Virus record (IMG/VR): IMGVR_UViG_3300024520_000478
Coordinates: 1-24,628 of that record
Source of the DNA: a virus
DNA length: 24,628 nt
Reading direction: 5' to 3' (one strand)
The notes under the pieces were generated by a model. The model saw only the letters and a program-made list of their open reading frames with translations, was not told where the DNA came from and searched no databases. Made by a program: the position numbers and the translations under genes. Shown here one piece after another: positions 22,103-24,628 of the stretch (its first letter is position 1; each line of letters opens with the position of its first letter).

Positions 22103-23007
22103 GACTCAGCCTCCGCGTTTCGCAGCCCCATCTCGATCACGTTGGCGACGGCTTGTGGTGATTCGGCAGGCCGATCCTTCGCGTCCTGCTCAGCCTGCCG
22201 TCGTCGTGCTTCGGCCATGACCTCGCGAGCATCGCGACTCTGCGCCCCGCCCGTCCGCTTGCGTGTTGGGTCGGGCAGGTACGAGCCCTCGACATTCGCA
22301 TCGAACTTGCTGGCCCGGAATAGCGTGGTCGCCGTGAAGTGTTTCATCGGGTCGAAGCCGTCACGCTCCTCGGTGCCGTGCTTGCGGATGTAGCCCTCGA
22401 CGGCGCGTTCGAGATCCACCTCGGTTGCGCCGTCGGCGATTCGGGCTGCGACGATTTCGACCTGCTTCGATCCAGGCTTGGGAGCCCACCGAGCCCCATG
22501 CTTGGCTGCTCTTGAAACCAAGACAGGCCAGACCAACCGAGCCCGCGAAGCGGGTGAGTCGGACGCGTTAGCGTCCGGTTCTTCTCTCTTCTCTCTTCTT
22601 TCTTTTCTCTTCTTTCTTCTTTCTTCTTTCTTGTGTGTACCATTCATGTCCGAGGTAGGTACATGAACGGGTGTCGATTCTTCGGGTGTGAATCCGTGCT
22701 TATTCGAGAAGTTACGGATGTGTACATCCCACCTGTTGGGGTACTTGCGGAGCCTGTACTTGAGGGTTCGAAGCAGGACCGATACGAGTAAATCGGCTCT
22801 ACTTTGCTCCAACTCGCCGGCAATCGAGAGCCTATCGAGTGGTCGAAGGCTCAAAATGTCGCCCCGTTTGCCGGCGTATCTCTCCATTGCGAGCCGCCAA
22901 ATCTCGACCAACATTCCACGCTGTGCGGGGTCGGCCCAGACATCCTGGGTCTTCGGATGGTGTGCGACCGAGATGTGAATTTTCGTGTGCGGTTTTGTCC
23001 TGGGCAT
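22099..23007 (-). CDS. Replication initiator / replisome-organizer-like protein
   Basis: The 302-aa product has an N-terminal winged-helix-like part (about 20-95; RGMLVEIWRLAMERYAGKRG and RADLLVSVLLRTLKYRL), a central low-complexity run KKEERRKKRKERREKREE (126-143), and a C-terminal part (about 155-240) that ends in DPMKHFTATTLFRASKFD (219-236). This last stretch resembles the C-terminal motif of phage replisome organizers or DnaD-like loaders. It likely binds the phage origin and recruits the helicase. The start overlaps the zinc-ribbon stop (TGATG). A 54-bp polypurine tract lies inside the gene, as the lambda origin lies inside its O gene. Moderate confidence; no catalytic motif is present. 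Confidence 0.65.
   Translation of the reverse strand: MPRTKPHTKIHISVAHHPKTQDVWADPAQRGMLVEIWRLAMERYAGKRGDILSLRPLDRLSIAGELEQSRADLLVSVLLRTLKYRLRKYPNRWDVHIRNFSNKHGFTPEESTPVHVPTSDMNGTHKKEERRKKRKERREKREEPDANASDSPASRARLVWPVLVSRAAKHGARWAPKPGSKQVEIVAARIADGATEVDLERAVEGYIRKHGTEERDGFDPMKHFTATTLFRASKFDANVEGSYLPDPTRKRTGGAQSRDAREVMAEARRRQAEQDAKDRPAESPQAVANVIEMGLRNAEAES
22561..22667. other. Polypyrimidine tract flanked by inverted repeats (candidate replication origin)
   Basis: 22579-22632 is 54 uninterrupted pyrimidines on the plus strand. On its left is GGACGC-GTTA-GCGTCC (22561-22576), and on its right TTCATGT-N11-ACATGAA (22643-22667). The tract is in frame within the replisome-organizer gene, where it encodes a Lys/Glu/Arg run. 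Mirror-like homopurine stretches can form triplex or easily melted DNA. Inferred only from position and composition. Confidence 0.4.
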
Positions 23008-23189
23008 CAGTGAAGAAGCCTCCCCCGTTGATCCTTCAGAGCCTCGACGGCCCTCCGTTTCAACTCTTCAGTCCATCTTTTCGACGCGCATTCGGGACAT
23101 ACAAGGAAGGTCCGCTTCGGCGTCCCTTTGCGTACACTCCAGCGCCAGAACTTCCCGCAGCTTTCGCACGTCGATGAGCGGTACTCCAT
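23007..23189 (-). CDS. Small zinc-ribbon protein
   Basis: The start at 23189 has a purine-rich Shine-Dalgarno (GGGAAGAGAAGGAG) immediately in front. The longer frame to 23384 is a shadow of the upstream gene. The 60-aa product has CESC (8-11) and CPEC (31-34), a standard two-knuckle zinc ribbon with aromatic residues between (FWRW, TFLV), then a helix rich in Lys/Glu/Arg. It could be a DNA- or RNA-binding accessory in replication or transcription. It lies 14 bases after the winged-helix gene and ends in a TGATG overlap with the replication gene. Confidence 0.65.
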   Translation of the reverse strand: MEYRSSTCESCGKFWRWSVRKGTPKRTFLVCPECASKRWTEELKRRAVEALKDQRGRLLH

Positions 23190-23203
23190 CTCCTTCTCTT
23201 CCC

Positions 23204-23494
23204 TCACCGCATCGCCCAAACGATCGCCTGCCGACCGCTCTTGGTGGCAGCCCTCTTCCCTGAATCCTTGAGCAGTCCGCCCTCGACGAGTTCGCCGCGA
23301 CGTGGGCGCGCACTTGACGGATTGAGTTTGAGCGCATCGACCATCTGCTCGTCGGTGAAGCCTTGCCGCTGCGTGCAGGCCCACAAGTAGATTCGACGGC
23401 GCTGGCTGCCGGCAGGTAGAATCATGGACTCGGCGGCAGCTCTGGAAGTGTCAGAGCCTCGCACGAATGGCAATGTTGGCTGTGTTGCTGTCAT
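23204..23494 (-). CDS. Winged-helix DNA-binding protein
   Basis: Start at the ATG at 23494 (GTG one codon earlier at 23497 is also possible), after a run of seven Gs in the minus-strand reading and short spacing. The 96-aa product has SDTSRAAAESM (14-24), a frequent N-terminal motif of phage winged-helix proteins. A helix-turn-helix follows (about 32-72: RRRIYLWACTQRQGFTDEQM, then VDALKLNPSSARPRRGELV) and a wing (GLLKDSGKRAATKSGRQAIVW). It is probably a transcription or replication regulator in the early operon, just downstream of the Cro-like gene. Confidence 0.65.
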   Translation of the reverse strand: MTATQPTLPFVRGSDTSRAAAESMILPAGSQRRRIYLWACTQRQGFTDEQMVDALKLNPSSARPRRGELVEGGLLKDSGKRAATKSGRQAIVWAMR

Positions 23495-23519
23495 CACACC
23501 CCCCCAGGCGGTTCAAAGT

Positions 23520-23551
23520 TGCGCGCCAATTCCGAACGACCTGGGCGCGCA
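23520..23551. other. 8-bp inverted repeat in the 138-bp early gap
   Basis: TGCGCGCC (23520-23527) and GGCGCGCA (23544-23551) with 16 bases between. It lies between the Cro-like gene and the winged-helix gene. No U-run follows on either strand. Possible regulator site or RNA stem; nothing else is seen in 23495-23632. Confidence 0.55.
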
Positions 23552-23632
23552 CAGGCCGGGGGAGGTCAATGCCAGACCCCGTTCGTAGCTATCCGCCGCG
23601 CTTGAGTCCTGATGTGTCACACTTGCGAGTCA

Positions 23633-23854
23633 TCATGCGGCGGACTCGGCGGGCTCAAGTTCTTCGTATGTGACGACGCCACCTGAAGGAGTAGGACGAG
23701 AATGGCTGGCGCGGACGATTCTGGTAGCGATGTCGATACGGCATCTAACCTCTTCGTCTGCGATGCGATTCACAGTCGAGAGCGGGATGCAGGTTCGATC
23801 CGCAAACGCCTTCCGCGACCCGTCGACATTCTTGATGTATTCGGAAAGTCTCAT
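23633..23854 (-). CDS. Cro/CI-type HTH regulator, probably leaderless mRNA
   Basis: Start at the ATG at 23854; the upstream in-frame codon at 23905 lies across the operator and promoter. The 73-aa product has an HTH of the Cro/CI type (about 12-45): SRKAFADRTCIPLSTVNRIA (13-32), then DEEVRCRIDIATRIVRA. A short acidic C-terminus follows. The promoter candidate TTGACA (23890-23885), 18-base spacer, AATACT (23866-23861) places transcription start at or next to the ATG, so no ribosome-binding site is present. An operator, TTCCCGAAAACGGGAA (23866-23881), fills the spacer. It is the first gene of the minus-strand early operon and is likely autoregulated. Confidence 0.75.
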   Translation of the reverse strand: MRLSEYIKNVDGSRKAFADRTCIPLSTVNRIADEEVRCRIDIATRIVRASHSRPTPSGGVVTYEELEPAESAA

Positions 23855-23860
23855 GGCGTA

Positions 23861-23890
23861 AGTATTTCCCGAAAACGGGAAGACTGTCAA
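23861..23890 (-). promoter_or_regulatory. Minus-strand promoter with central operator
   Basis: Minus strand TTGACA (23890-23885), spacer 18, AATACT (23866-23861). The 16-bp perfect palindrome TTCCCG-AAAA-CGGGAA (23866-23881) spans the spacer, so a bound repressor would block polymerase. The ATG of the Cro-like gene begins 6 bases after the -10 box. Confidence 0.65.
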
Positions 23891-23894
23891 TCGC

Positions 23895-23935
23895 AAACGG
23901 GACAAAAGGTTCTATTTCCCAGATTCGGTTATCAT
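23895..23935 (+). promoter_or_regulatory. Degenerate operators and possible promoter of the 153-aa gene
   Basis: TTCCCAGATTCGGTTA (23916-23931) is a degenerate copy of the 16-bp operator, and AAACGGGA (23895-23902) is a right half. TATCAT (23930-23935) is a good -10 candidate for the 153-aa gene, but the matching -35 (AGGTTC, 23907-23912) is poor. A weak or activated promoter is likely. Confidence 0.45.
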
Positions 23936-23953
23936 TTCTCTCTGGGGGGAGAT

Positions 23954-24415
23954 GTGAAGAATCTGGTTTCCGACGCAATTATGGATGCGTTCTTCGAGCT
24001 CGTGGATCGCGATGGGATGGCGACGGTTCGCAAGCGGGCCGGCATCTCGAGCAGCACGTCGGATCGGTGGGAGAAGCTGCGCGCCCAGAAGAAGTCACCC
24101 GGCATCAACCGCTCGAATCTGGACGCCCTCTTCAACCTGGAAGAAGTACGCAGCGCAGCGGCTAGCGCCCTGCTAAAGCGCCCAGATCAAGACCAGACCG
24201 CCTGGGAGGCGATCTCCGGGGAGCTTTCCGACATCCTTTCCCCTGCGACCGGATGGCTGCTCGTGCGCCACCTGCGCGAAATGAGCGAGTTGGGCATCCT
24301 CGATTCCAAGCTATCCGTCCTGGCCGGCGCGATCGGATCCCGGCGACTGGCACTCGACGAGGGCGGCGCGGTTCGCAAGTTGGCGAAATCCAAGAGAAAA
24401 CGGAAAAAGGTTTAA
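23954..24415 (+). CDS. Putative phage repressor (153 aa)
   Basis: The start was set at the GTG at 23954, preceded by a run of six Gs and GAGAT. The longer frame from 23702 crosses the Cro-like gene. The 153-aa product has an N-terminal HTH-like region (about 8-45: DAFFELVDRDGMATVRKR, then AGISSSTSDRWEKL), a helical centre, a possible dimerisation part (about 80-125) and a basic C-terminus (KLAKSKRKRKKV). No LexA/CI peptidase motif is seen, so a non-RecA-cleaved repressor is possible. Operators lie on both sides of the gene. It is on the opposite strand to almost all other genes. Repressor role inferred from position and operators. Confidence 0.6.
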   Translation: MKNLVSDAIMDAFFELVDRDGMATVRKRAGISSSTSDRWEKLRAQKKSPGINRSNLDALFNLEEVRSAAASALLKRPDQDQTAWEAISGELSDILSPATGWLLVRHLREMSELGILDSKLSVLAGAIGSRRLALDEGGAVRKLAKSKRKRKKV

Positions 24416-24417
24416 TT

Positions 24418-24433
24418 TTCCCGAAAATGGATT
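24418..24433. promoter_or_regulatory. Operator copy upstream of plus-strand promoter
   Basis: TTCCCG-AAAA-TGGATT (24418-24433): the left half is exact and the right half degenerate compared with TTCCCG-AAAA-CGGGAA at 23866. It starts 3 bases after the repressor's stop codon. Confidence 0.65.
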
Positions 24434-24460
24434 GACCGTTCCCAAAAATGGGACGATACT
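24432..24460 (+). promoter_or_regulatory. Plus-strand promoter with central operator
   Basis: TTGACC (24432-24437), 17-base spacer, GATACT (24455-24460). The spacer is filled by TTCCCA-AAAA-TGGGAC (24439-24454), the same 16-bp palindrome type as at 23866. Transcription would start near 24467, giving a short leader with GGAG (24479-24482) before the ATG at 24490. Confidence 0.65.
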
Positions 24461-24489
24461 GATTCCATCAACAACGATGGAGTTAGCCA

Positions 24490-24628
24490 ATGCCCGCAAG
24501 ATCCCTTCAGTCCAACAACATCATCAACGTCGCCGGCGACGCCATTGAGCGGCAGGCGGAAGCCGCCCGAGCCCAAGGTGAGATTCGCTCCCTGCGGCTG
24601 GATCTCGACATCGAACGTGACGCACGCG
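24490..24628 (+). CDS. Start of a repressor-controlled plus-strand gene (partial)
   Basis: The ATG at 24490 has GGAG seven bases upstream. The 46 visible codons are open to the window edge. The N-terminus is polar (Ser/Asn-rich) and then a helical charged segment begins (AIERQAEAARAQGEIRSLRL, about 18-37), suggesting coiled coil. It is transcribed from the operator-bearing promoter at 24432. Likely the first gene of the opposite early operon. Function unknown. Confidence 0.6.
   Translation, partial: MPARSLQSNNIINVAGDAIERQAEAARAQGEIRSLRLDLDIERDAR

Noticed and set aside
23702-23953. N-terminal extension of the plus-strand repressor
   Set aside because: It is antisense to the Cro-like gene and runs across the operator region; the GTG at 23954 has a good Shine-Dalgarno.
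1-24628. CRISPR array, tRNA or rRNA
   Set aside because: No regularly spaced repeats and no cloverleaf or rRNA-like stretch were recognised. The tandem repeats found are coding and only 12 bp.

Overview
The window is a near-complete late (virion) module plus part of the early and regulatory region of a tailed bacteriophage or prophage. It is GC-rich (by eye about 58-60 %), and the host is probably a high-GC Gram-negative bacterium. The best supports are a lambda gpA-like large terminase, an Sf6-like small terminase, a P22-like portal and an N4-gp56-family major capsid protein. The order TerS-TerL-portal-scaffold-capsid-connector-fibres-internal proteins, with no tape measure or tail tube, suggests a short-tailed (podovirus-like) virion. 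A divergent repressor region with shared operators at the right end suggests a temperate phage. No integrase, lysin, holin, tRNA or CRISPR is visible.

Layout, read in the direction of transcription (almost everything is on the minus strand, so right to left). 23.6-24.6 kb: genetic switch, with a 73-aa Cro/CI-type protein (minus), a 153-aa putative repressor (plus), the start of a plus-strand operon at 24490, and several copies of a 16-bp operator TTCCCRAAAAYGGGAA placed inside promoter spacers. 21.0-23.5 kb: early genes (winged-helix protein, zinc ribbon, replisome-organizer-like protein with a 54-bp polypurine tract, PD-(D/E)XK nuclease, and small or zinc-finger proteins). 20.6-20.85 kb: excisionase/MerR-type HTH protein. 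18.4-20.5 kb: TerS and TerL. 15.5-18.4 kb: a 958-aa multidomain protein. 12.25-15.5 kb: portal and scaffold. 10.5-12.0 kb: capsid protein and a small decoration-like protein. 4.5-10.4 kb: connector, fibre base, Gly-rich adhesin, large tail protein and small virion proteins. 1.1-4.5 kb: two large putative internal/ejection proteins. 1-1.1 kb: two secreted proteins, the last one cut by the window edge.

Genes are tightly coupled (ATGA, GTGA, TAATG or a few bases apart). Only four gaps of 60-270 bp occur on the late strand, and each holds palindromes or hairpins. Two of these sites carry the same 22-bp dyad, ACGCTAA-N8-TTAGCGT, one in front of terS and one overlapping a good promoter in front of the capsid gene, which suggests a phage-specific control circuit for the packaging and capsid genes. 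No stretch over about 300 bases lacks a gene.

The most unusual item is the 958-aa protein between TerL and portal. Its middle carries an endonuclease III-like helix-hairpin-helix/GPD signature with the catalytic Lys and Asp at the exact family spacing. Its C-terminus looks GNAT-like. A separate 100-codon ORF with its own Shine-Dalgarno sequence is nested in another frame inside the linker between those two parts. This may be an injected, DNA-acting virion effector with a nested partner gene.
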